Shown here piece by piece: positions 32,408 through 39,992 of a stretch of DNA of 52,434 bases. This stretch comes from Lentimicrobiaceae bacterium. Lineage in GTDB: Bacteria > Bacteroidota > Bacteroidia > Bacteroidales > JALOCA01. Positions within the stretch are counted from its first letter, which is position 1, and each line of letters begins with the position of its first letter. The stretch covers positions 1 through 52,434 of the forward strand of contig JALOCA010000023.1 in the NCBI GenBank assembly GCA_023227965.1, read 5' to 3'. A model generated the notes under the pieces. That model did no database searches. It worked only from the letters and a program-made list of their open reading frames with translations, and was not told the origin of the DNA. Made by a program: the position numbers and the translations under genes.

Positions 32408-33400
32408 ATGATTAAAAAATATATTTCAATTGTATTGGCATCCATAGTTATTGGTATGACATTTATATTGTTTATTCGTTGTGGTTCAGGCGGAAATTCA
32501 AAAAATGAAGGCACCGGCAAAGAATTAAAAGGAAGAATAAGCATTTCCGGTGCGTTTGCCCTTTATCCTCTGACTGTAAAATGGGCAGAAGAGTTTCAGA
32601 AAATTCATCCGGATGTTAAAATTGATATTTCTGCCGGAGGTGCCGGTAAAGGAATGACAGATGCTCTTTCTCAAATGGTTGACTTGGGTATGTATTCTAA
32701 AGAAGTGAGTAAGGAAGAGCAGAAAAAAGGCGCCTGGTGGATTGCTGTTACCAAAGATGCTGTTTTGCCAACCATTAATGCAAAAAACCCACTCATTAAA
32801 GATATTCTCAGTAAAGGGATTACGAAAACTCAATTTTCAGATATTTACATCACAGGCAAAATAAAAACCTGGGGACAATTATACGGTAATGCAAGTAGTG
32901 TAAAATCCAAAATAAATATTTTTAACCGTTCGGATGCATGCGGAGCTGCCGAAATGTGGGGCAAATATCTTGGCAAAAACCAGGAAAGCCTTTTAGGAAT
33001 CGGCATTTATGGCGATCCGGGTATTGCAGAAGAAGTAAAAAAAGACCCTTTATCCATTGGATTTAATAATGTTATCTATGCCTACGACATCAATACACGT
33101 AAAAAATATGTAGGCTTGGAAATTTTGCCAATTGATATAAACGAAAACGGGAAATTAGACCCCGAAGAAAATTTCTATAGCAATTTGGATAGCATTATGA
33201 ATGCCATTAAAACAGGGAAATATCCTTCTCCTCCGGCTCGCGACCTTTATTTTGTATCCAAGGGTAAACCAACAAACCCTTTAGTTGTTGAATTTATACA
33301 TTGGATTCTTACCGATGGCCAAAAATTTGTTAACGAAGCTGGTTATGTGGACTTCCCAGAGGAAAAGCTCAACAAAGAGTTACAGAAAATAAGTAATTAA
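32408..33400 (+). CDS. pstS: Phosphate ABC transporter substrate-binding lipoprotein PstS
   Basis: A 330 aa phosphate-binding protein anchored outside the inner membrane. The N-terminus is hydrophobic and ends in IRCGSGG, with Cys25 as the likely lipid site, although the lipobox is not canonical. Phosphate-site segments are ISGAFALYPLTVKWAEEF and FNRSDACGAAEMWGKYL, with DISAGGAGKGM between them. An unusual element is the EF-hand-like loop D243-x-N245-x-N247-G248 to E254 near the second lobe, which fits a calcium-binding consensus. It is the first gene of pstSCAB. Phosphate specificity follows from family and neighbours; regulation by phosphate is expected, but no Pho box was identified. Confidence 0.93.
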   Translation: MIKKYISIVLASIVIGMTFILFIRCGSGGNSKNEGTGKELKGRISISGAFALYPLTVKWAEEFQKIHPDVKIDISAGGAGKGMTDALSQMVDLGMYSKEVSKEEQKKGAWWIAVTKDAVLPTINAKNPLIKDILSKGITKTQFSDIYITGKIKTWGQLYGNASSVKSKINIFNRSDACGAAEMWGKYLGKNQESLLGIGIYGDPGIAEEVKKDPLSIGFNNVIYAYDINTRKKYVGLEILPIDINENGKLDPEENFYSNLDSIMNAIKTGKYPSPPARDLYFVSKGKPTNPLVVEFIHWILTDGQKFVNEAGYVDFPEEKLNKELQKISN

Positions 33401-33403
33401 AAA

Positions 33404-34303
33404 GTGCGAAGATTTTCCGTCAAACGGCATTTACGAAATACCCTTCATAGCTACTGGATGATTATCTGCTTGATTTTGCTGATAATCATTCCTATTTTAT
33501 TAGGTATCGGGCTATACCTGAAATCCAAAATGCTGCTCGATAATCACCCTTTGTACCAATTGTTGTTTTCCAGTGAATGGAAACCACTAAGCGGAAAATT
33601 TGGATTTCTTTCATTCATCATCAGCTCGTTGTGGGTAACAATCCTGGCTTTGCTCATTTCCGGGCCAATTTGCCTGCTCACCTCCATTCACCTTACACAA
33701 TATGCAAAAAAAAGGGTTTTGCGGTTGATGCATCCTGTAATTGATATACTTGCCGGCATTCCATCGGTAATTTATGGTGTATGGGGTATTTTAGTCATAG
33801 TTCCTTTTATTTCAGACTATTTAGCACCCATGATGGGAAAACAAACAACCGGTTTCAGCATCCTTGCTGGTGCTCTGGTTTTATCGGTAATGATCATTCC
33901 TTTCATGTTGAACATCTTGATTGAAGTTTTTAGTACTATTCCTGAAGAGCTTAGCGAAGCATCGCTCTCATTGGGAGCCACCAAATGGCAAACCATTAAG
34001 TTCGTATTACTTAAAAAGGCTTTCCCTGGAATAATTTCGGCGCTTGGCTTAGGGCTTTCGCGAGCTTTTGGTGAAACCATAGCAGTTTTAATGGTAGTAG
34101 GCAACGTTACCACCATTCCAAAAGGATTGTTCCAACCGGGCTATCCTTTACCTGCCCTCATCGCAAATAATTATGGCGAAATGCTTTCCATCCCCATGTA
34201 CGATTCGGCATTGATGCTGGCTGCACTGGTGCTGTTTGTTATCATCATCTTTTTCAACTTTGCTTCGCGCATTGCCATCATAAATATAGAAAAAAACGAC
34301 TAA
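33404..34303 (+). CDS. pstC: Phosphate ABC transporter permease PstC
   Basis: A 299 aa inner-membrane permease with about six helices. The first is near residues 15-40 (WMIICLILLIIIPILLGIGL). The ABC permease EAA-like loop is seen as ELSEASLSLGATKWQTIKFV, followed by GLGLSRAFGETIAVLMVVGNV, a phosphate permease signature. PVIDILAGIPSVIYGVWGI is the matching central segment. The start is GTG at 33404, three bases after the pstS stop; no suitable ATG is nearby. Together with PstA it forms the membrane channel of the transporter. Confidence 0.94.
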   Translation: MRRFSVKRHLRNTLHSYWMIICLILLIIIPILLGIGLYLKSKMLLDNHPLYQLLFSSEWKPLSGKFGFLSFIISSLWVTILALLISGPICLLTSIHLTQYAKKRVLRLMHPVIDILAGIPSVIYGVWGILVIVPFISDYLAPMMGKQTTGFSILAGALVLSVMIIPFMLNILIEVFSTIPEELSEASLSLGATKWQTIKFVLLKKAFPGIISALGLGLSRAFGETIAVLMVVGNVTTIPKGLFQPGYPLPALIANNYGEMLSIPMYDSALMLAALVLFVIIIFFNFASRIAIINIEKND

Positions 34304-34306
34304 CCT

Positions 34307-35167
34307 ATGTTGCAGCAATTCAGACATACAGAAGAAAAGATTTTCAGGATAATCATGTTTTTATCTACCAGCGTGATAATACTGGCACTTGCCCTGATCA
34401 TTTTCAGCGTTTTGTATAAAGGTTTGCCTTCTTTAAGCTGGGAGATGATTAGCCAGAAGCCTAAAGGCGGATTTTATTTTGGTAAAGAAGGTGGTATCCT
34501 GAATGCCATTGTAGGCTCGCTATACTTAGCCATAGGCTCTACATTTCTGGCATTTATCATCGGCTTGCCAGTAGCCCTTTACATGAATATTCATCTTGTA
34601 AAGAGAAAAAAACTGGCAAACACCCTTCGCTTCTTCTTAGATGTAATGTGGGGTGTTCCATCCATCGTTTACGGAGCATTCGGCTTTACGCTGATGATTT
34701 TTTTCGGAATAAAGACTTCGCTGCTTGCAGGTATCATAACCGTAACCCTTTTTATCATCCCTATTATGGTACGTGCGATGGACGAAGTATTGAAAACCAT
34801 TCCAATGGGATTACAGGAAGCATCTTTGTCGCTTGGCTCCACCAAATCAGAAACGGCATACCGGGTCTTTTTTCGTCAGGCTTATAGCGGAATGGTAACT
34901 GCCATTCTTCTTTCTTTCGGAAGAGCCATAGGTGATGCCGCTGCGGTACTTTTTACCACGGGATACACCGACAATATCCCTACCGGGTTAAACCAACCTA
35001 CTGCCACACTGCCACTTTCCATATTTTTCCAACTTGGGTCTCCTTTGGAAGAAGTCAGGGACAGAGCTTTTGCTTCAGCAGTGGTACTTACATTTATTAT
35101 ACTTGTAATAAGCATATTAGCCAGATTTTTTTCCCGCCGGTACCAAAAGCATAAAATTAATTTTTAA
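34307..35167 (+). CDS. pstA: Phosphate ABC transporter permease PstA
   Basis: A 286 aa inner-membrane permease, partner of PstC. It shows the same order of landmarks: FLDVMWGVPSIVYGAFGFTL, the cytosolic loop GLQEASLSLGSTKSETAYRV, and FGRAIGDAAAVLFTTGYTDN. A helix at about 18-40 opens the protein and the C-terminus ends with FIILVISILARFF and a basic tail. The ATG is three bases after the pstC stop and the pstB start is two bases beyond the pstA stop, so the operon is tightly packed. Confidence 0.94.
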   Translation: MLQQFRHTEEKIFRIIMFLSTSVIILALALIIFSVLYKGLPSLSWEMISQKPKGGFYFGKEGGILNAIVGSLYLAIGSTFLAFIIGLPVALYMNIHLVKRKKLANTLRFFLDVMWGVPSIVYGAFGFTLMIFFGIKTSLLAGIITVTLFIIPIMVRAMDEVLKTIPMGLQEASLSLGSTKSETAYRVFFRQAYSGMVTAILLSFGRAIGDAAAVLFTTGYTDNIPTGLNQPTATLPLSIFFQLGSPLEEVRDRAFASAVVLTFIILVISILARFFSRRYQKHKINF

Positions 35168-35169
35168 CA

Positions 35170-35931
35170 ATGGGCAATCCTTCAAAAATCAAAATACAAA
35201 ACCTTGATTTGTTTATCGGGAAGCAGCAAATATTGAAAAATATCAATGCCGAAATTCCTGAAAAAAAAATTACGGTGATACTTGGTCCTTCGGGATGCGG
35301 CAAAACCACTTTGTTAAAGTGTATGAACCGCCTCACAGATTTGTATCCTGACATCAAAGTGAAAGGCAATGTTTTTATTGATGACATTGACGTGCTGAAT
35401 ACAAACGAAGATATCACCCGAATAAGGCAAAAAATGGGCTTGCTTTCGCAAAGGCCTTATCCACTGCCAATGAACATTTACAAAAATGTAGCTTACGGAC
35501 TGCGCATCAGCGGAAGGCTGAACAAAAACATTTTAGATAAAAGGGTAGAAAACTATCTTCGACAGGCAAACCTGTGGGAAGAAGTGAAAGACAGGCTAAA
35601 AGACCCTGCTTCCAAACTTTCTATCGGGCAGCAGCAGCGGCTTTGCCTTGCACGCGGACTTGCCGTTGATCCGGAAATCATTCTTGCCGACGAACCTACC
35701 TCTGCACTTGATCCCATTTCAAGCACAGTAATTGAGGAGAAATTTGTGGAACTGAAACAAAATTACACCATCGTAATGGTTACTCACGTGCTGAGACAGG
35801 CAAAACGTATCGCCGACAACGTGGTATTTATGTACATGGGCGAAGTTATTGAGCAGGGAACTGCCGGGGAAGTGTTTGAAAACCCCAAGGAAGAAATCAC
35901 AAAACAATACCTTAAAGGCATTTTTAATTAA
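35170..35931 (+). CDS. pstB: Phosphate ABC transporter ATPase PstB
   Basis: A 253 aa ABC ATPase that powers phosphate import. Walker A is GPSGCGKT (residues 39-46), followed by LLKCMNRLTDLYPDIK, a typical PstB stretch. The signature is KLSIGQQQRLCLARGLA, Walker B is ILADEPTSALDP and the switch His is in MVTHVLRQAKRIAD. MGEVIEQGTAGEVFENPKEE is the usual PstB tail. The signature has LSIGQQQR where canonical PstB has LSGGQQQR, a small deviation. No phoU follows in this window, unlike many pst operons; the next gene is an outer-membrane channel. Confidence 0.95.
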   Translation: MGNPSKIKIQNLDLFIGKQQILKNINAEIPEKKITVILGPSGCGKTTLLKCMNRLTDLYPDIKVKGNVFIDDIDVLNTNEDITRIRQKMGLLSQRPYPLPMNIYKNVAYGLRISGRLNKNILDKRVENYLRQANLWEEVKDRLKDPASKLSIGQQQRLCLARGLAVDPEIILADEPTSALDPISSTVIEEKFVELKQNYTIVMVTHVLRQAKRIADNVVFMYMGEVIEQGTAGEVFENPKEEITKQYLKGIFN

Positions 35932-35956
35932 TTTCTATGTACAAAACACATTGACT

Positions 35957-37219
35957 ATGAAATTTAAAACTTTTACTCTAATTTTAATTGCTTTGCTTGC
36001 GAATACAGCACTTAGAGCCCAATTTGTTCTTGATGGCGAATTGCGTCCCCGCGCCGAACTGCGCGACGGATATAAAAAACTGCCAACTTCCGAAACCGAT
36101 TTTGCCGCACTGGTTACCCAGCGTACCCGGCTAAATTTCAAATTTAATTATCAAAAATATTCCGGAAAAATTACGGTTCAGGATGTAAGAATCTGGGGAG
36201 ACGAAAAGCTGAAACAGGATAATCCTTCTCTTGGCGTGTACGAAGCATGGGTGGAGCTTCCGGTTTACGATAGCATCTCTATAAAAATCGGTCGTCAGGA
36301 ACTGGTTTACGACAACGAGCGACTTTTGAGCAACAACAACTGGCAGCAACAGGCACAAACCCACGATGCTTTATTGCTGAAATACAAACGCAACGGCTGG
36401 CAAATTGATTTTGGTACGGCTTTTAACCAGGCAAAGGACACCGTTTATTCCACCGATTATTCTTTAAAAAGTATTAAAGGCAATTATAAAACACTCAATT
36501 TTTTGTGGATTACCAAAAAGATTAATAACCTAAAATTATCCGCCATAGGCATTGCCGATGGTTTTCAGAAAGCCGGAACAACCAACACCAATTATGTTCG
36601 TTTAACTTATGGTGGCGTTGCCGATTACAAAGTTAAAAAATTTGGTGCTGCCATACGTGCTTTCTGCCAGTCGGGTAAAGATGTAACCGGTGTAAATATC
36701 GCTGCTTTTTATGTAAATCCGGAAATATATTATTCTCCAATTAAAGAGTTTACATTAAATCCTGGTATTGAAGTCATCTCAGGTAAGGATGGTAAGGATG
36801 CAGATAATGAAGATGTAAACTGTTTTTCCACCCTTTATGGAACCGGCCATTCTTTCGACGGGCACATGGATTATTTTACCGATATGCCCAAACATACCAA
36901 AGGTGCCGGGCTGATAGACGCATACCTGAAACTTACGTGTAAACTTTCCGCAAAGTCAACTTTCAAAACCGATTTCCATTACTTTGCCTTAGAAAACAAT
37001 TATTTGGATGCCGGAAAATCTATTGATAAATATTTAGGAACCGAGGCAGATATGTCATTGAAAGTAGATTTTTCCAGAGAAGTAAGTCTGCAGATAGGCT
37101 ATTCAGCCATGCTTGCCGGTAAGTCTATGGAAACCATTATTGGTGGTGATTCCAGCCGCATTGGCAACTGGGGTTGGACAATGCTTACCATTAAGCCAAC
37201 CTTGTTTTCTTTAAAATAG
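35957..37219 (+). CDS. Outer-membrane channel of the alginate-export/porin type
   Basis: A 420 aa protein with a clear signal peptide (KFKTFTLILIALLANTALRA, cleavage before Q). A beta-barrel body follows with many alternating strands, including ELRPRAELRDGYK near the mature start, RTRLNFKFNYQKYSGKITVQ, and IGRQELVYDNERLLSNNNWQ, a segment typical of alginate-export-family porins. It ends with a strand finishing in SLK. The ATG at 35957 is preferred because it opens the signal peptide; the frame runs further upstream inside pstB. It lies 25 bases after pstB, so it is probably the outer-membrane entry route of this phosphate system. The solute is inferred from context. Confidence 0.75.
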   Translation: MKFKTFTLILIALLANTALRAQFVLDGELRPRAELRDGYKKLPTSETDFAALVTQRTRLNFKFNYQKYSGKITVQDVRIWGDEKLKQDNPSLGVYEAWVELPVYDSISIKIGRQELVYDNERLLSNNNWQQQAQTHDALLLKYKRNGWQIDFGTAFNQAKDTVYSTDYSLKSIKGNYKTLNFLWITKKINNLKLSAIGIADGFQKAGTTNTNYVRLTYGGVADYKVKKFGAAIRAFCQSGKDVTGVNIAAFYVNPEIYYSPIKEFTLNPGIEVISGKDGKDADNEDVNCFSTLYGTGHSFDGHMDYFTDMPKHTKGAGLIDAYLKLTCKLSAKSTFKTDFHYFALENNYLDAGKSIDKYLGTEADMSLKVDFSREVSLQIGYSAMLAGKSMETIIGGDSSRIGNWGWTMLTIKPTLFSLK

Positions 37220-37240
37220 GACAAAATTTTTTACTGAAAT

Positions 37241-37279
37241 AAAAATAGCTTTTCGGGCATCCGGTAAGCTATTTTTTTT
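37241..37279 (+). terminator. Terminator of the pst/channel operon
   Basis: AAAAATAGCTT (37241-37251) pairs with AAGCTATTTTT (37266-37276), followed by further T to 37279. The loop contains a small CGG/CCG pairing. Confidence 0.8.
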
Positions 37280-37483
37280 GACAAACATTATAATCTAAGA
37301 ATGGCTTGCAACTTTACGTCGAAGTCGGGTTATAAATTAGTCTGAACTTGAAACAAATTATTGAAAATATTTCTGGAAATGAGCCCCTACTGCGGAGCAA
37401 TGTCCTGAAAAGTTTTGGAAGCTAATCCAACTGCGGAGTAACAGAATAAGCTGCCGTAAAATGTGCTGTGTATTGCAATTGCA

Positions 37484-38683
37484 TTATTCAACCCTTCCCG
37501 GGTACCCTTCCAGTGCTTCTTTCAAACATTTTACCGCATTTTTAAGGTCTTCTTTTTTAAGAACGTACGCAATACGGACTTCGTTTTTGCCCAAACCGGG
37601 TGTGGCATAAAAGCCTGTAGCAGGGGCAAGCATCACTGTTTGATTTTCGAAATTGAAGTCTTCGAGCAACCATTGACAAAACTTGTCAGAATCATCAATA
37701 GGCAAGCCAATAATGGTATAAAACGCGCCTTTAGGCATGGGTGCAACAACGCCTTTAATTTTATTTAATTCGGCGATAACAAAATTTCTGCGTGCAATAT
37801 ATTCGTTATATACTTCATTGAAATATTCAGGAGGAGTTTGCAAAGATGCCTCCCCAGCCACCTGCCCGAGAGAAGGCGGGCTTAAACGAGCCTGTGCATA
37901 CTTCAGGGCAGCACCCATCAGGCATTTGTTTTTGGAAATCAAAGCGCCTATACGAACGCCACATTCACTGTAACGTTTGGATACCGAATCTACCAAAACC
38001 ACATTTTCAGCAATACCGTCAAGCTTCATCACCGAAAAATGTGTGGTACCATCATAGCAAAATTCGCGGTAAACCTCATCGGCAAACAAATAGAGGTCGT
38101 ATTTTAAAACAAGCAGCCTAAGCTGCTCCAATTCTTCTTTTGAGTACAGGTATCCCGTAGGATTATTTGGGTTGCAAACGAGAATCGCCTTTGTTTTCGG
38201 GGTTATTTTCTTTTCAAACTCGACGATGGGAGGCAGAGCGAAACCATTTTCAATATTTGAAGTGATGGGAATTACTTTTATGCCCGATTGTATAGCAAAA
38301 CCATTGTAATTTGTATAAAACGGCTCGGGAATAATTACTTCATCCCCAGGATTTAGACAACACATCATTGCAAAAATAAGCGCTTCAGAACCCCCGGTGG
38401 TAATTATAATATCATCATATTCAATATTTATTCCAATCTTTTGGTAATACCCGGCAAGTTTACGGCGGTAGGACTCATTGCCCGCCGAGTGGCTGTATTC
38501 TATCACACGCTGGTCGAATGTTCTTATAGCCTGAATAGCAACTTCTGGCGTTTTAATATCAGGCTGTCCTATATTAAGATGGTAAACTTTTATCCCCCTT
38601 TTCTTGGCAGCTTCTGCAAAAGGAACAAGTTTTCGGATAGGTGAAGCTGGCATTACATGAGCACGTTCGGAAATTTTTGGCAT
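37484..38683 (-). CDS. PLP-dependent aminotransferase (aspartate aminotransferase family, class I/II)
   Basis: A cytosolic transaminase of 399 aa. The PLP lysine is K236 in VDSVSKRYSECGVRIG. Other fold-type I landmarks are LNIGQPDIKTPEVA near 37, TTGGSEALIFAM, NPNNPTGYLYSKEE at 171-184, and ADEVYREFCYDG with the PLP-pyridine Asp. It belongs to the AspC/AlaA/Aro family; the amino-acid substrate cannot be read from sequence. The last bases overlap no gene. Its start lies 88 bases from the hairpin that ends the DUF1573 gene, and a -7 box is present on the minus strand. Confidence 0.9.
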   Translation of the reverse strand: MPKISERAHVMPASPIRKLVPFAEAAKKRGIKVYHLNIGQPDIKTPEVAIQAIRTFDQRVIEYSHSAGNESYRRKLAGYYQKIGINIEYDDIIITTGGSEALIFAMMCCLNPGDEVIIPEPFYTNYNGFAIQSGIKVIPITSNIENGFALPPIVEFEKKITPKTKAILVCNPNNPTGYLYSKEELEQLRLLVLKYDLYLFADEVYREFCYDGTTHFSVMKLDGIAENVVLVDSVSKRYSECGVRIGALISKNKCLMGAALKYAQARLSPPSLGQVAGEASLQTPPEYFNEVYNEYIARRNFVIAELNKIKGVVAPMPKGAFYTIIGLPIDDSDKFCQWLLEDFNFENQTVMLAPATGFYATPGLGKNEVRIAYVLKKEDLKNAVKCLKEALEGYPGRVE

Positions 38684-38724
38684 AACTATTTATTTTGAAA
38701 TATGATTACAGAGTTAATGATCGG

Positions 38725-38732
38725 CAAAATTA
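38725..38732 (-). promoter_or_regulatory. Putative -7 box for the aminotransferase gene
   Basis: The minus strand reads TAATTTTG, 41 bases before the ATG at 38683. No -33 element was recognised. Confidence 0.45.
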
Positions 38733-38770
38733 GTAACTTTTTTTACTAAGAATAGTAATTTGTAGAAATA

Positions 38771-38797
38771 AAAAAGCCCGTTGTATTAACGGGCTAA
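38771..38797 (-). terminator. Terminator of the DUF1573 gene
   Basis: On the minus strand AGCCCGTT and AACGGGCT form an 8-bp stem with a 5-base loop, followed by a run of T. It separates the DUF1573 gene from the downstream aminotransferase gene. Confidence 0.85.
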
Positions 38798-38823
38798 AAT
38801 ATATTTACTACATAAAGCTAAGT

Positions 38824-39288
38824 TTATTTTGCAACAGGCATAGTCCCTTTGTTAACATCTTTAATCGGGGCTTGGGTGGTGTTTTTGTCTACCACTTCAC
38901 CTTGAATTTTCAGTACAATGGTTGAGTTTTTTGCATTGGAAACCACTGTTACTTGTTTGGCAAATTTTCCCGTTCGTTTTGTATCATACTTAACTTTAAT
39001 CACATCCGATTTCCTGGGTAAAATAGGTTTACGAGGCCATTCGGGAATAGTGCAACCACAGGAAGAAGTAACACTTGTAAGAACCAGGGGTTCTTTTCCT
39101 GTGTTTTTAAATTCAAATTCACAGTTTCCATCACCTTCCTGCAAAATGGTTCCATAATCATGAACAATCTTGTTAAAGGAAATTTCGGGCGCATTTTTAT
39201 CAGGTGCCTGATTCTTAACTGGCTCCTGGGCAAAAGCAAACGAAAACACTAACAGCAAAATAGTGGTAAGAACAATAAGTTTTTTCAT
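38824..39288 (-). CDS. Exported DUF1573 protein
   Basis: A 154 aa protein with a signal peptide (KKLIVLTTILLLVFSFAFA, cleavage before Q). One Ig-like DUF1573 domain follows at about residues 38-130: HDYGTILQEGDGNCEFEFKN, then PLVLTSVTSSCGCTIPEWP with the diagnostic SCGCT, KVKYDTKRTGKFAKQVTVVS, and LKIQGEV. Such proteins are abundant in Bacteroidota envelopes, and their function is unknown. A minus-strand -7 box lies upstream and a strong terminator follows, so it is a single-gene transcript. Confidence 0.9.
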   Translation of the reverse strand: MKKLIVLTTILLLVFSFAFAQEPVKNQAPDKNAPEISFNKIVHDYGTILQEGDGNCEFEFKNTGKEPLVLTSVTSSCGCTIPEWPRKPILPRKSDVIKVKYDTKRTGKFAKQVTVVSNAKNSTIVLKIQGEVVDKNTTQAPIKDVNKGTMPVAK

Positions 39289-39334
39289 AAGATAATTATT
39301 ATTAGTATTTTATGTAAATTTTAACACACAGCAA

Positions 39335-39342
39335 CAAAAATA
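39335..39342 (-). promoter_or_regulatory. Putative -7 box for the DUF1573 gene
   Basis: The minus strand reads TATTTTTG, 46 bases before the ATG. The spacer is extremely AT-rich, so chance matches are likely. Confidence 0.35.
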
Positions 39343-39438
39343 AAAAAAAATATAGCTTGTAGGTAATATTTTTTATTTTTTTAACAAATTTTATACCGAA
39401 AGCCTATATAAAAGAAATATTTCGTAACTTAATTTTAA

Positions 39439-39446
39439 TACTTTTG
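39439..39446 (+). promoter_or_regulatory. Putative -7 box for the lipoprotein gene
   Basis: TACTTTTG fits TAnnTTTG and lies 19 bases before the ATG at 39466. Confidence 0.45.
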
Positions 39447-39465
39447 CAGCGTACAATGGACGTTA

Positions 39466-39975
39466 ATGCTTAGCAGATCAAAATTAATATTTGTTTTAAT
39501 TGCCTTATTTTTAGTTTTTAGCATGTGCTGCCCCTGTAAAAAGGGATCAGTTACAAAAGCTGGCAATGTTACGGGTGTAGCTGCATTACCCCACACAATT
39601 ATCTATAAAACAAAGGGTGAATACAGCATTCTGGTTCCGGTCATACTTTCTGAAGACAAAAAAGAAATAGTATCTTTTCCGGGTGTTAACGATGTGTATT
39701 ATCAGGGTAAATTGGCCTTACCCACGCTTCTATCTAATAGTTTCTGGCTTGACAACCGTGGAATTAATGAGAATGTCGCATTCATAAGTTTAACGTATTT
39801 ACAATATAGCCAGTTAAAAATTACTCCTACTGGCAAGGAACTTTATCGCCTGATAATTGATAAAAATCCTCTTTTGCAGATGTATGACTGTGGTTTGAAA
39901 ACAAAAATTACTATCGAACAAATAAATAATGCCATTGAAAAAGGTGATTTTTCTGCTTTTAAACGGTTAAAATAA
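39466..39975 (+). CDS. Putative lipoprotein, unknown function
   Basis: A 169 aa protein with an N-terminal export signal (KLIFVLIALFLVFSMCC), where C21 or C22 may be lipidated. The mature part has beta-rich stretches (HTIIYKTKGEYSILVPVILS, SFPGVNDVYYQGKLALPTLL) and a helical end (ITIEQINNAIEKGDFSAFKR). It resembles uncharacterised Bacteroidota proteins, but no family can be named. An upstream ATG at 39456 hits a stop after five codons, so the ATG at 39466 is the start. The FakA-FakB-like gene begins 17 bases after the stop, so the two may be cotranscribed. Confidence 0.7.
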   Translation: MLSRSKLIFVLIALFLVFSMCCPCKKGSVTKAGNVTGVAALPHTIIYKTKGEYSILVPVILSEDKKEIVSFPGVNDVYYQGKLALPTLLSNSFWLDNRGINENVAFISLTYLQYSQLKITPTGKELYRLIIDKNPLLQMYDCGLKTKITIEQINNAIEKGDFSAFKRLK

Positions 39976-39992
39976 ACATTGTTAGAAATAAC

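Noticed and set aside
35849..35956. Extended N-terminus of the outer-membrane channel gene
   Set aside because: It would lie inside pstB and bury the signal peptide that begins at ATG 35957.
37280..37483. CTGCGGAG repeated twice in the spacer after the channel gene
   Set aside because: Only two short copies about 40 bases apart; no regular spacing and no array.
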